This document shows positions 10,332 to 20,586 of a stretch of DNA of 20,683 bases, in pieces (the first letter of the stretch is position 1; each line of letters starts with the position of its first letter). Source of the stretch: Pelargonium cotyledonis. Its lineage: Eukaryota; Streptophyta; Magnoliopsida; Geraniales; Geraniaceae. The position numbers and the translations under genes are program-made. The notes under the pieces are model-generated. The model did not search any database and was not told the origin of the DNA. It saw nothing but the letters and a program-made list of their open reading frames with translations. The DNA is taken from contig JAYMTA010001306.1 in assembly GCA_036897625.1 (NCBI GenBank), positions 1 through 20,683 on the forward strand. Reading direction: 5' to 3'.

Positions 10332-10437
10332 GGCCCACTACTGGATTGGATTTACTGGGCCCAGAAACCAATACTCTTGGGTTTGTAACACGTGGACGGT
10401 TGGTGTGACCAGCCCACTCTACGAGGCCCAAAGCCCA
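10332..10437 (+). promoter_or_regulatory. Site II (TGGGCY) cluster with G-box, APX promoter
   Basis: Five TGGGCY-type boxes, counted on either strand, occur within 106 bp: GGCCCA at 10332-10337, GGGCCCA around 10357-10363, AGCCCA at 10411-10416, GGCCCA at 10425-10430 and AGCCCA at 10432-10437. A G-box CACGTG (ABRE-like ACACGTGG) sits at 10389-10394. Site II boxes are known TCP-factor targets in promoters of housekeeping and organelle-related genes; G-boxes bind bZIP and bHLH factors. The cluster lies 370-470 bp upstream of the peroxidase ATG. Function here is inferred from motif and position only. Confidence 0.55.
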
Positions 10438-10698
10438 ATAAAGACAAAGTAACTCCTTCCCGCCATACGCGCCACATATCCCCCTTGGATCTCTGCGATT
10501 ACAACCCACGCGCTTGAAATATTCACGGTGAACTAGATACTATACAATGGCTGTGCTGATCAAAGAAACCTCATTTCTAAGTATTCTTCGTCTCTCTCCC
10601 ACGCATTCCCTCGCAAAACGAAACAGCTCAGCTGAGCCTGAATCTGAATTTGTGCTTTTCTTCTTGGTCTTCGTCATTGTCCTCGTCCCTCATGTCCC

Positions 10699-10731
10699 TA
10701 TATATATATATATATATGTATGTATATATAT
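10699..10731 (+). repeat. (TA)n microsatellite in the APX 5' leader region
   Basis: A (TA)n tract broken by TGTATG lies about 70-100 nt before the peroxidase ATG. It probably falls inside the 5' UTR and is likely length-variable. Confidence 0.8.
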
Positions 10732-10802
10732 CTGATCATTTCGCTAAATTGTGTGTAATTCATTGAATTTTTTAATTTCTGGTTTTTTCGGTCGTGTGAT
10801 CA

Positions 10803-13222
10803 ATGGCGGTGTCAGTAGACGCAGACTATCTCAAGGAAATAGACAAGGCGCGACGAGACCTCCGAGCTCTCATCTTCAGCAAAAACTGCGCTCCTCTCAT
10901 GCTTCGCTTAGCGTAATTTATTGAATTGTTCTGTTGATCGATCGTTTTCTGTTTGGAGTTTTTTGTAGAAGATGATTATAATTATGTGGTGTTGGTGCTG
11001 AATTTGCAGATGGCATGATGCTGGAACTTATGATGCTAAGACCAATACTGGAGGTCCTAACGGCTCAATCAGGAATGAGAGAGAGTATATGCATAGCGCC
11101 AATAATGGCTTGAAGATTGCTATTGATTTATGTGGTAACCACCTGGTTCTTGCCGATTACTGTGGATTTGAAAATGTGAATAACAATTTCTTAGATAGCA
11201 TTTCTCTTTTTTGTCCTCTTTCATGATTATGTTGCTTAATGTATGCTATTTTTATTGATATCTATGTTGTTGACATCAGATTTTCTACCATTTATGGGTT
11301 GCAATGTATTTTAGGTATGTATTAATTTTTCTTCCTATTTTGGGTTCAGAGGAAGTGAAGGCCAAACATCCTAAGATAACATATGCTGACCTTTACCAGG
11401 TGATTATATATATATACTATTTCTCAAATGTATCATATCATATAGCTCATTGATCTTCAAAGATAGATGTGCTTCACTGTCCTACAAATTATTGTTTGTC
11501 ATAGATATGTACCATTTTCTTAGCAACAATTTCATTACTACTTTGTCTTTTCATTTCTTAATTTTGCTATTTAGTGGCTGATCTGTAATAAAACATTGGG
11601 AATTTGGGATTGCTATATACATGTACTTTAGACATTTATATAGTAGCTTACTACATGCCAGATTCATATTGGAATTTTTTTTAATATTGTATTTGAAATT
11701 CAGCTTGCTGGTGTTGTTGCTGTTGAGGTCACTGGAGGCCCCACTGTTGACTTCATTCCGGGCAGAAAGGTACATACTTGTGACAAGCTGTTAGTAAACT
11801 AATCAATAGCAGTTTAATTGTTTAAAAACTTTGTTTCTCTTTGTAAGGATTCACTGGAATCTCCTGAAGAAGGCCGACTTCCAGATGCTCATAAAGGTTG
11901 GTGATTAACCACATTACTAAGTAACATTTTAGTTCATATAACCAACCAAATAGGTGCAATTTCAATCATTCAACAATGTGTAATGGTGGTCCTATTTTGG
12001 AAGTGATGCTTCGGATACTGCAGACATACTTATTATAAACACGCAGATAGTTTACATTACCTCATTTAACTATGCATAATTGCTCACGTATAAAAGCCCT
12101 TCCATCTTCTCGTGAGGAAAGAGTTCAGTTTCTAGAAGGGAGTTTCAGCAACCGGCTGGTAGTTTATTGTAAAAAAGTCAGAAGTGAACAGCTAGTGTAG
12201 CTGTTTATTTAACCAGTTGAGTGATTTATAACTTAAATTTGTGTAAATTAATGACATATATAATAGTTTGACTGTTTGAGAATAAATTGCTTAGATATGA
12301 TTTAGATTTGTTGTTGACTACTCTGGCATGAGGTTTGAATAAATTCTTGAACATATGAATTATGTTTGAGATCTATGGTGTAGAAGCTGTGATTGCAAAA
12401 TTGTAGTTAACTGTGATGAAGTGATCATAGAACATACATGTTACCAAAATGATGCTCACATTTTTATTCAATTTTTATGTAGGGGCACCACATTTAAGGG
12501 AAATCTTTTATCGGATGGGGCTATCCGACAAGGACATTGTGGCACTGTCTGGTGGCCACACACTGGTAATTTGATCACTCACAAAACTGCATATTGAAGT
12601 TATGCAGTTTAGTTGTAATATATGAATACCTTTTTGGTTCTCTAGGGAAGAGCACATTCTGAAAGATCAGGCTTTGACGGCCCCTGGACAAAGGAACCTC
12701 AAAAGTTCGACAACTCATACTTTGTGTAAGGCATTGGTAAAACCTGCCATGTTTTGAATTACACACATACTAAAGTTGGTAGTGAAACTTGTAGAATTGA
12801 TAAATTTGTGAATGTCAATCAGGGAACTTATGAAAGGAGAATCAGAGTCGCTGTTACAACTTCCGACAGACAAGGTTCTTGTAGAAGATCCTGTATTCCA
12901 TCGCTATGTTGAGCTATATGCAAAGGTAGTATTTGCTAATGCTCGATATTATTAACGAATCTTTTCTCATTGATAACTCGTTGTATTGATTGACTTGCCA
13001 AACATGTATTGAAATCGTTTACAGGACGAGGACAAATTTTTCGCAGATTATGCAGCATCACACAAAAAATTATCAGAGCTGGGCTTTGTTGCACCTTCCT
13101 CAGGATTCAAGGGAGCTGCAAAGAACAGTACAATAGTGGCTCAAAGTGCTTTTGGAGTTGCGGTAGCTGCAGCAGTGGTGTTCTTCAGTTACTTCTTCGA
13201 AATAAACAGAAGAGCCAAGTGA
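10803..13222 (+). CDS. APX3: Peroxisomal membrane-type L-ascorbate peroxidase (APX3/APX5-like), nine exons
   Basis: Exons: 10803-10912, 11010-11134, 11350-11399, 11704-11769, 11848-11896, 12483-12565, 12646-12725, 12823-12925, 13025-13222. All introns are GT-AG and frames join to 864 nt, 287 residues, the usual length for this subfamily. It reduces H2O2 to water with ascorbate. Distal haem residues are Arg35, Trp38 and His39 in [12 protein letters not shown]; the proximal His159 lies in [12 protein letters not shown]; Arg168 (ERSGF) and Trp175 (GPW) match the ascorbate-site Arg and proximal Trp of pea APX. HDAGTYD, rather than the cytosolic HSAGTFD, fits the peroxisomal type. The C-terminus has one hydrophobic segment (about residues 257-281) followed by basic NRRAK, the tail anchor that sends APX3 proteins to peroxisomes via ER. 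The ATG at 10803 begins the family's standard N-terminus ([19 protein letters not shown]). All key residues are present and the gene looks intact. Choosing APX3 over APX5 is by type, not by orthology. Confidence 0.96.
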
Positions 13223-13261
13223 ATAGGTATTGCTACATTAATAAGCTCCAATAATATGTTC

Positions 13262-13267
13262 AATAAA
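13262..13267 (+). terminator. Likely polyadenylation signal of the APX gene
   Basis: AATAAA occurs 40 nt after the stop codon at 13220-13222. A T-rich stretch follows. Further AATAAA-like motifs near 13417-13430 are alternatives. Confidence 0.4.
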
Positions 13268-13269
13268 TA

Positions 13270-14067
13270 ACTGTTGATATGAACATTCGCAGATGTCTCA
13301 GCATTAGCTAGTTTGTAACTCTATCTGTTCATAAATTTGAAAAGAAAAATAACTTTGTTCATAGTATATATGCATATTGAGTTTAATCTTAGGAATGCGT
13401 TGGCCGAGGCTTTCAGTTAAGAGATAAATAAAATAAATCAGATGAGCGCTCTGCGCTCACATATTTTATTGAAACCGATACGGATATGAATTAATTATGC
13501 ATTGTCGACTGGTTGATATATATTTTTATCTATATATGAATAGGAATTGCAATTAGATGGTGTGGTGGTGACCATCTTAAATAAATATCCAGCAGATGGG
13601 TCCCATTGGGTCCTGTAAATCTACCAACTTATATCTAGAACCATTTACTTCGCTACTATATACAATACCATTATCTGCAGTTTCTATGACAACTTGTTTG
13701 TAATACAAGTCAAACAAGTCAAATGACCAGAGAAGATAATGCATTACAATAATATATTATAGTATATCACATTTCACCGCCTATTTTTGGCTTAAATTTA
13801 ACTTTTCCAACATTAAAATAGAATTTTCTATTTACCATTGTCACAATGTTTTCAGAAAAAAAGAATTGTGCAAAATTAAGGACGCGAAATTTTCTTTAAT
13901 TTAAAAGTGATACCTGGTTCATTGGTGATTTCGGAAGGGATATGTTCTCAGGAAAATTAAATTCATAAATACATATAGTTTATTAGTCGGGTCACGTACA
14001 TGTAAGACTAAGTCATCTGAGTTTTATTAACTTAGAAAAACAAGCGACACAACATCGAGATTAAAAA
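13270..14067. other. Spacer after the APX gene
   Basis: The first 100-200 bp are probably APX 3' UTR. No coding frame, RNA gene or clear repeat is recognised; the sequence is AT-rich. A short GC-rich hairpin (TGAGCG/CGCTCA, 13443-13459) is the only local structure seen. Confidence 0.5.
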
Positions 14068-14461
14068 GAGGGTTAAATATTTTTAGACCTCCTGAACTTA
14101 TTTCTAATTTGAATTTAGTCCCTATTTAGGATTTTGAGTTGTTTTCACCCTTGGATTTTAAAATTTTTAAGTTTTACTCTTGTTAACTTATTGTAGCCGG
14201 TTGACAACTGACATGTAAACAAGTTCATTCACATTACCAAGACACGTCATTGTTTGCTCGTCACGTCAGCCATGAACTTCTCTTAAATGCCATGTAAACA
14301 ACTTCATCCACATCAATGAGTTAAAGATTAGCCGTACTAGACAAGGGTAACCTAATTGGATAAATATCATATTTTTAATGGTGAAATTGATGTTAATGTT
14401 GTATTGGCGAGTCGGCCAACCTAACTTGATGAATATCACATTTTAAATGGTTGAATTGATA
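14068..14461. mobile_element. DNA-transposon-like fragment with two internal duplications
   Basis: It starts with GGGTTAAATATTTTTAGACC and TTTAGTCCCTA (14071-14132), the wording typical of terminal ends of plant non-autonomous DNA elements (MULE- or MITE-like). No matching inverted end was found. Inside, CATGTAAACAAGTTCATTCACAT at 14212-14234 (shortened: CATGTAAACAA..TTCAT.CACAT) recurs at 14291-14313, and a 43-bp segment at 14349-14391 recurs at 14418-14460 with several mismatches (AACCTAA.TTGAT.AATATCA...). No transposase is encoded. The class is inferred from the terminal wording only. Confidence 0.4.
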
Positions 14462-14820
14462 TATTATCTTGAGATTTAATGTGCCCAAAGTCGAAATTGT
14501 CTCTTTATCTCAAGACAAATATCATGACTATATTCTTATATTTCATCAATTTCAAAACAAGTGTTCTTTCATTTAAATTTTCATCTCAAAATAACTATCT
14601 CGACTCAGTTTTAAAAAAATAATAATAATTAGACATGAATTACAAGTTAATTATACTTTACACCCATTTGGATGAGTAGCCATAATTTGTTTTCAAAATC
14701 AAGGTTCTTAATGAGTTGGTAAACTGATAGCTGCAACAGAACTCATTGATGGTATTGTCCAATAAATAAATAGATAAATAAATAAATGCATAGATAAGAA
14801 AAAGAGTTGAAAGGGAAAAC
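14462..14820. other. MYB upstream region
   Basis: AT-rich sequence between the transposon-like fragment and the MYB TATA box, with an (AAAT)n-like tract at about 14760-14787. No gene is visible. The minus-strand frame at 14658-14954 is Leu/Phe/Ile-rich from low-complexity DNA and overlaps the promoter, so it is not called. Confidence 0.5.
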
Positions 14821-14827
14821 AAGATGA

Positions 14828-14836
14828 TATATAAAA
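14828..14836 (+). promoter_or_regulatory. TATA box of the MYB gene
   Basis: TATATAAAA lies 117 nt before the MYB ATG, with a pyrimidine/CA-rich leader after it. An upstream ATG at 14824, in frame with the MYB, sits just before this box and so would not be in the mRNA, which supports the ATG at 14953 as start. Confidence 0.7.
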
Positions 14837-14952
14837 AGCAGAGTGCCCAAAACAAGCTTTCCATCCATTTGTCCAATTTGATTTCCACCACAAGCACAAA
14901 AACACACAACACAACACTAAGTAGTGGAAAAACAAAGGCAAGTAGTAAAATC

Positions 14953-15858
14953 ATGGGAAGGTCTCCATGTTGTGAGAAAGCTCACACAAACAAAGGTGCT
15001 TGGACAAAGGAAGAAGATGAGAGACTCATCTCCCACATTCGTGCCCACGGCGAGGGCTGCTGGCGGTCCCTCCCCAAAGCCGCCGGCCTCCTCCGCTGCG
15101 GCAAGAGCTGCCGCCTCCGCTGGATCAACTACTTACGTCCCGATCTCAAGCGCGGTAACTTTACCGACGAAGAAGACGAGCTCATCATCAAGCTCCACAG
15201 CCTCCTAGGCAACAAGTAAGCTATTTATAAACTATATATTACCTGAGACCTCAGGGGCAACATGCGTCTTAAGTCACTTCTCCTAATAATAGTCGGTGAT
15301 AAACAATATATATGTACTTGTTTCAGAAGATATTAACACTAACATTAATGTTTTGTTTGTGTTGGTTGATTAAGGTGGTCTCTTATAGCAGGAAGGTTAC
15401 CAGGAAGAACAGATAATGAGATTAAAAACTACTGGAACACTCACATAAGGAGGAAGCTGCAGAGCCGAGGGATCGACCCTTCCACCCACAGGCCCATCGC
15501 CGCCGCCACCAACACTGCTACTCAAGCTCAAGCAACCACCAATATTGACATGGTCTCTGCTGCAATCCTGAAACAAGAAGTAGAAGAAGAGAACATGATG
15601 ATCACAACCACTACCATCACTAATGGGTTACAACAGAGCAACCCAGATGATGCTACAGAATTGAATCTGGAGCTCAGAATGAGCCCACCCTGCAGCCACC
15701 ACCAGCACTCAGCTGATCAGCCATTGGGAACAAGGAAAGTGCTATGTTTTTACTGCAGCCTAGGACTGCAAAACAACAAAGAATGCAGTTGTAGCAAAGA
15801 CGAGTTTCTGGGCTTGAGAAATGGTGCTTTGGATTATAGAAGCCTGGGTATAAAGTAA
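14953..15858 (+). CDS. R2R3-MYB repressor, subgroup 4 (MYB4/MYB308-like), two exons
   Basis: Exons 14953-15215 and 15375-15858 join to 747 nt, 248 residues. It starts [17 protein letters not shown], standard for the family. R2 has Trp17, 37 and 57; R3 has Phe70, Trp89 and Trp108. The bHLH-binding signature [DE]Lx2[RK]x3Lx6Lx3R is complete (Glu76 to Arg95). After the DNA-binding domain come the subgroup-4 motifs: C1 ([13 protein letters not shown], 117-129), the C2/EAR repression motif [10 protein letters not shown] (184-193), a C-x2-C-x9-C-x-C zinc-finger-like motif (Cys212, 215, 225, 227) and the conserved tail [17 protein letters not shown] (232-248). Known members bind AC elements in promoters of phenylpropanoid, lignin and flavonoid genes and repress them, partly by capturing bHLH partners. 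The intron lies at the usual R3 site (within Lys88); the other intron common in R2R3-MYB genes, in the R2 part, is absent. The frame is intact. The precise orthologue is not decided. Confidence 0.96.
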
Positions 15859-16008
15859 TTTTGGAGCTCAAAATTAGACACTGCTATATTATATTACTAT
15901 ATTGCTTGTTCATAACTTCATATGTTAAGTTCCTCTGTTTTCTTCTTTCCTCATGGCATGTGTATTATTTTATTTTAGCCTACTAGTTCAGTCCAGTATT
16001 GACCAATC

Positions 16009-16014
16009 AATAAA
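16009..16014 (+). terminator. Likely polyadenylation signal of the MYB gene
   Basis: AATAAA lies 151 nt after the stop codon (15856-15858) and is followed by a T-rich stretch. Confidence 0.45.
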
Positions 16015-16114
16015 ATTGTTGGGGAAATTTCTTTCCTTTTTCTTCTTCATCAAATCAAACAAGAGAGAAAATTGGAAAAAAATTGTTGGGTTGGGATTGT
16101 GGATAAGCTATTAG

Positions 16115-16246
16115 AGGATGAAAGGAAAGGGAGAGGAAGGTAAAAAGACTAGTTCAATTAAAGAGGAGAAGGAGAAGAAGAAGAAGTAGGTAACACATCT
16201 CAGTCATGGTCATGTAGAAATTAAAGGAGGAGAGAGAGGAGGAGGG
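16115..16246 (+). repeat. Purine-rich (GA/GGA/GAA) low-complexity tract
   Basis: Plus-strand sequence here is dominated by GAGGA, GAAGAAG and GAGAGAG runs with few pyrimidines. No frame is convincing as a protein. Such tracts are common next to plant genes and can bind GAGA-type (BBR/BPC) factors. Confidence 0.55.
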
Positions 16247-16268
16247 CACTATCAATGGGACTGTTCCT

Positions 16269-16317
16269 ACCAACCTACACAGTTCTACCAACCAAACAAT
16301 TATTGCAGCAACCAACC
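16269..16317 (+). promoter_or_regulatory. Three AC-II elements (ACCAACC) downstream of the MYB gene
   Basis: Perfect ACCAACC copies lie at 16269-16275, 16287-16293 and 16311-16317. ACCAACC is the AC-II type binding site of R2R3-MYBs, including subgroup 4. The cluster is about 410 bp after the MYB stop codon, outside the predicted mRNA. Binding is inferred. Confidence 0.4.
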
Positions 16318-16319
16318 AC

Positions 16320-18790
16320 ACAAATGGATCTTGTGATATGTCTCCCCTGCCTTGCCCTTATCCATCTCTTTATTCTCCAATTTCTATATCTATCTGTTCT
16401 AAATTAAATGATCACTTCAACAATTTTTGTCAATTCACAATAACAAAACTTCATAATCTATTAAATCAAATATCAACTCAGTAAACTAATCTATCTATGG
16501 TTTTCTGATTAAGAAATATGCAAATAGCAATAAGTACTTAATGAGTAATGAGTTTCAACAAAATCTAAATGTGACATTACCTTGCATACCAAAGTAATAG
16601 ATTAACGAATCATAAAGTGTAATCAAGTAACTAATAGTTAGAGATCATGCCATGTTAAACTTTATAAAAGCACGGGTTGGAGGTACCAGATGCCAATGGT
16701 AACAGAAAGTTAGGTTGAGCAAAGAGGAAAGTGTAAATATTGCATTGTTCATGATAATGCTGTGATTTGATTATGATATCACACAGATTGTGAAGTTTGG
16801 TACTATTATTGATATAGCATTAACCATTTAATAAACTTCGAATTAAGAAAGGAAGGGCTAACCAAATCAAGGATTATAAGTGAGGCTTAACAGGAATGAA
16901 ATAATTTAGGGAGATAAAGACAATTACCAAATTCCTTTTTTGAAGATTTATTGGAAATGAATAATTGCCAAATGTCAAGGCCTGAAAGGTTAGGTGGCTT
17001 TTTCTATATGCCCCAAAAGAGTTAGGTAGTTAAAGAAAGCAATAGATGTGATGATCCATGAGCCAAGGAATTGACAAGTCATGAAGCATCAAATTTTGTA
17101 GGTCCATCTCAAATAACTACTACAATAAAAAATCATTCAAATCATTCATGGTAAGTCCTGTCAGTAAGATTATTGGTGTACCCTCCTCCATTCATCCTAG
17201 AAAGTTAGCAGAACAATTGTAATAATATTCACCAAATCTCATGTCTCACCATGCCCAACTGTTTGAATGAATTGAATTCCCAAATTTAAAATAGTTGGGA
17301 CAGCACAAATATGCAACTCAATTCAAACTCATATGCAGAATAACTAGATTTTGATTATGTGCATGGAGCAATAGTGTTGTGAACATAGTTAAGTATGTGA
17401 ATTTGAAGTGTAAAGTCATAATCTGCAGAGAATGGAAAAAATAATGAGTAAGTTGTAAATGGGTCACCTTTCTTTGCCTTTTCCAAGGGCATTAGGTTTA
17501 GGTAGATGAGACATGAGAAGCTTCCTACTTCAATATCTTTCTCTATCTGTAGATCAATTATAAGAAAATTTCATGTTCAATGATATCCATTGAAAACTTG
17601 GCAAAAGAAATAAGAGAAGTTTGTAAAGGTTGATCTGGGAACCTTCATCCTGCTGTGCCCATTATTGGCACATTTGGAAAAAAGCTCATTGAGAGCTAGC
17701 TGCTTTCACTTCCTCCTATAATAACATGTGCATGCAGAAAAGGACAGTATTTGCAGCCCAATTTTCTAAAATTGACATGTACAAGCAGGACCACTTACAC
17801 TACTTTTAAATCAATCTTTCTTGGTTGTTTTCAGCCTAGTTGCAAATCATCAATGGATTATGCAAAATTCATTTCTCAATCTTCCATTCCCTGGAATATA
17901 TAAAATTTATCAGAGAAAAGCTGTTTCTTCCAACTGTTTTACTGTTTTTAATTAGGATAATACACAGACCACAATTCAAAATTACCAGGATTACATGACT
18001 AAAGAGGTAGTTATTACCTTAATAAGCTAGATTGTAAGCCTACAAAAACAGGAAGCCAACAAGGTCAAAACTTAGACCGATAGCAGATGGCACTGGATCT
18101 ATCAGCATTTGCAGCTAAACATACATATATATTTGATAAGTGGGAGATCCACTTATCGAACTCTACAATTGCTTAACTATATAATGAGTATGGGAGTTAC
18201 ATGATCTATCTCTCTGTCACACCTAGATTTCATAAGGTAGGTGGTGCAGTGACTTTGAGGCCGCCTTTTGGAACATAGCTTGAGGAAACAGACTGATCCT
18301 CCAGAACTAATTGACTCTAATATGATCTCAGATATCTGGTCCAGGCTCTGCCTTGAAACTAAAATGAAAACATAGGAGTTGTGTGCCATTTATGGGGTTT
18401 TCAACATAGAACTGAAGTCCAGATAAGCCTTACTAGAGTAAACCCTACCCTAACTACTAAACTCTTTGTCTATAGATTGTATACCTTTTGCTGCTGTTTG
18501 TACAAACAAATATGATAACAATGCTTAATTGTCGCCCAGGAAAAGCTGAATATTGTGTATTAGAATTTGAACCCAGTACAATCAATCCTTATATTGCATA
18601 AAAGTGAAATGATACATAGATATTTCCAAATCAAATTACACAGGTCAAGATTTGCACATAGATGAGAAAGAGAAAAAAGTACAAAGATGGAAGATGCTAC
18701 AACCAACATGTCAAAGAAAGGAGAACAAAGGCATCATAGCCATGGCAGCAATGGCATCCAGGAATGGCACACCTCCAGCAACTTTACTTC
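16320..18790. other. Long AT-rich spacer, no gene recognised
   Basis: I see no frame on either strand with recognisable domains, and no known miRNA, tRNA or snoRNA. The segment 18600-18793 is probably the 3' UTR of the minus-strand gene ending at 18794. The minus frame 18177-18389 has no recognisable motif and sits beyond that gene's stop. A perfect 9-bp hairpin at 18135-18157 is listed separately. Confidence 0.5.
18135..18157. repeat. Perfect hairpin, 9-bp arms, 5-nt loop
   Basis: GATAAGTGG at 18135-18143 and CCACTTATC at 18149-18157 are exact complements around the loop GAGAT. The arms extend with one mismatch to TT.GATAAGTGG. It is too short for a plant pre-miRNA; it may be a factor site or chance. 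Confidence 0.6.
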
Positions 18791-18793
18791 AGA

Positions 18794-20221
18794 CTATAGA
18801 GCCCTAAAACTGTCTACTTTATCAAGTCTAGCTGTACCTGAGCTTGATGACTCTCCCATTGCATCAGGAGAAGCTGCTGTCTGGGCTGGCTCCCTCTTCA
18901 GAGTAGTTGGCATCCCTGAAATCTCCTGAAGTACAGACATAATAATCACAACGCTTTAGACAATCGAAGTTGCAGATACTACACAATCATCAAGTGCACT
19001 GTCCACTGGCCTAAACTGCCAATCAGAAAAACCATCCAGGTTTATTCAAGTCATCATTCCACATGGAGAACTGATATAGCCATTCAATCTCATCCCTTGA
19101 AAGAAATAAAGAGTGCCAAAAATGAAACCATTAACATTCTTGCTAAAGAAAAACAAGAGTTTATTATACCTTCATTAAATGCAACCTCATATCACAAGGT
19201 CGAACTTGATTTCCAATACATGCCATCACAAATTTTGAATACTGAAACAACACATCAGCAGCGGCCTGCTTTTTCTCTTCAGTCTGCCATGATATTGCAT
19301 TTTTTGTGATTGGAATGAAAAGAACAGATAAAATTAAAGTCAATAACAAATTGACTTATACTCCAAAAAATAACAAAGAAGCTGCATCATATTTTCCAGA
19401 ACCAACAGCAACCTCTAAATAGAAATACAAAAAAAAAAAATGAAAGTCACGAGATCAAGTAATTCTGAATCCCTCGTAAGCCCACTCACAATTCAAAAAT
19501 TCATCCATAGTACCAAAACAGATGACATATCACATCTTGAGTAAAAGAAACCATCATTTTGTTTCACTTCATACATAACTACATAAGCTAAGCATAGTTG
19601 CCATTGTTCTACTAGCACACATATGACATTACTACCACCCTCCAACCCGATGCAGCAGCTGTGAACAGCACACACAACACATTGTACATCCATTCTCAAG
19701 GGACAAAGGCTATATTATTATGACTCCAAATAGGACCACAAAAAGGACAAAAAGGCCAAGGAACATTCATGGAGACAATGCTATTCTGTTGCAAATTCAC
19801 CTAAAAAAATTTATACGATTACTGAGATGCAACTAGCAAACTAAACAACAGCAGTTAGGAGTTGGGACTTGGACAGTTGAACCTGAGTAATTTCCAAACT
19901 AAATAAGATCAGATTACGGATGCAAAATACATTGACGGCAAAGGACTGTTCAAAAATGAAATTTAAAGTATTTTGGTTATTATTCCATCATTCCAATTGA
20001 GAACAATAAATCCCATTATGGAAAACTAGAATCAAATAGATAATTATCTACAGAATTTAACACTACCAACTAAAACAACGAGAAACAAGTGGTAGATAGC
20101 TTAATCCTATAATTAAGTAAGAAGAAGTAGCTAATGGGATTTTTCAATCAAGCAAAACCCAGCAAATATATGGACAAATACGGAGGAGCAGAAATTAGCT
20201 AATTAAAACCTGAAATTCCAT
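18794..20221 (-). CDS. Small conserved plant protein of unknown function, three exons, 85 aa
   Basis: On the minus strand, exons 20221-20210, 19283-19170 and 18925-18794 join in phase 0 with GT-AG introns to 258 nt. The first exon codes only MEFQ; the second has TEEKKQAAADVLFQYSKFVM and ends near RPCDMRLHLMK; the third has EISGMPTTLKREP, a Ser/Ala/Thr-rich linker (GESSSSGTARLD) and ends DSFRAL. I know this pattern as a short conserved protein in many plants, but know no proven role. It has no signal peptide or membrane helix; the centre (AAADVLFQYSKFVMACIGNQV) is shorter than a domain and probably helical. The start at 20221 has a good context (AAG ATG G) and gives a usual-looking N-terminus. 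A second ATG at 20453-20451 (MKEDYE, then GT donor) could be an alternative first exon in the same phase. The gene model is secure for exons 2 and 3, less so for the start. Confidence 0.8.
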
Positions 20222-20335
20222 CTTATCCGAGGAACGAGTTAGCAGTAATTCATAGGCAAATTGATTGAAAGAAAATTGGAATTTGATTATACAAACAACG
20301 AAAGAAGCGATAACAAATTGATTGAAGATCGAATA

Positions 20336-20343
20336 TTAGGGTT
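20336..20343 (-). promoter_or_regulatory. Telo-box (AACCCTAA) upstream of the small conserved gene
   Basis: On the minus strand AACCCTAA occurs about 115 nt before the ATG at 20221. Telo-boxes are frequent near transcription starts of plant genes active in dividing cells. One copy is weak evidence. Confidence 0.4.
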
Positions 20344-20586
20344 GGTTTCGCGAGAGAATTCATGTGAAGAAAGAAATTGGTATAATCAGAAAGGAGATGA
20401 GATTGATTGACGCATATAAAAGGCTGATTAATCACCTCATAATCTTCTTTCATGATTCTGGGACTTGAATCCACAACTCTGCTCTATCAATTTTCACTTC
20501 TCTCTTTTCAAATTCTATAACCTAATGGAGAAGGAGAAAAATTAATTTTGAACAAATATTTAGATGTTAGAAACAACCTAACCTGT

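Noticed and set aside
13443-13459. Hairpin TGAGCG/CGCTCA after the APX gene
   Set aside because: Six-bp arms are common by chance, and plant Pol II genes do not use hairpin terminators.
14824-14952. In-frame upstream extension of the MYB protein
   Set aside because: The extra ATG is just upstream of the TATA box, and family members start at MGRSPCC.
14658-14954. Minus-strand hydrophobic frame of 98 codons
   Set aside because: It lies over the MYB promoter and leader in low-complexity DNA and matches no family I know.
18540-18600. B-box-like TGGGTTCAAATTC on the minus strand
   Set aside because: No A-box or SINE tail nearby; too weak to call a SINE.
19493-19699. Minus-strand frame within the first intron of the small conserved gene
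   Set aside because: No conserved motif; the flanking exons join in phase without it.
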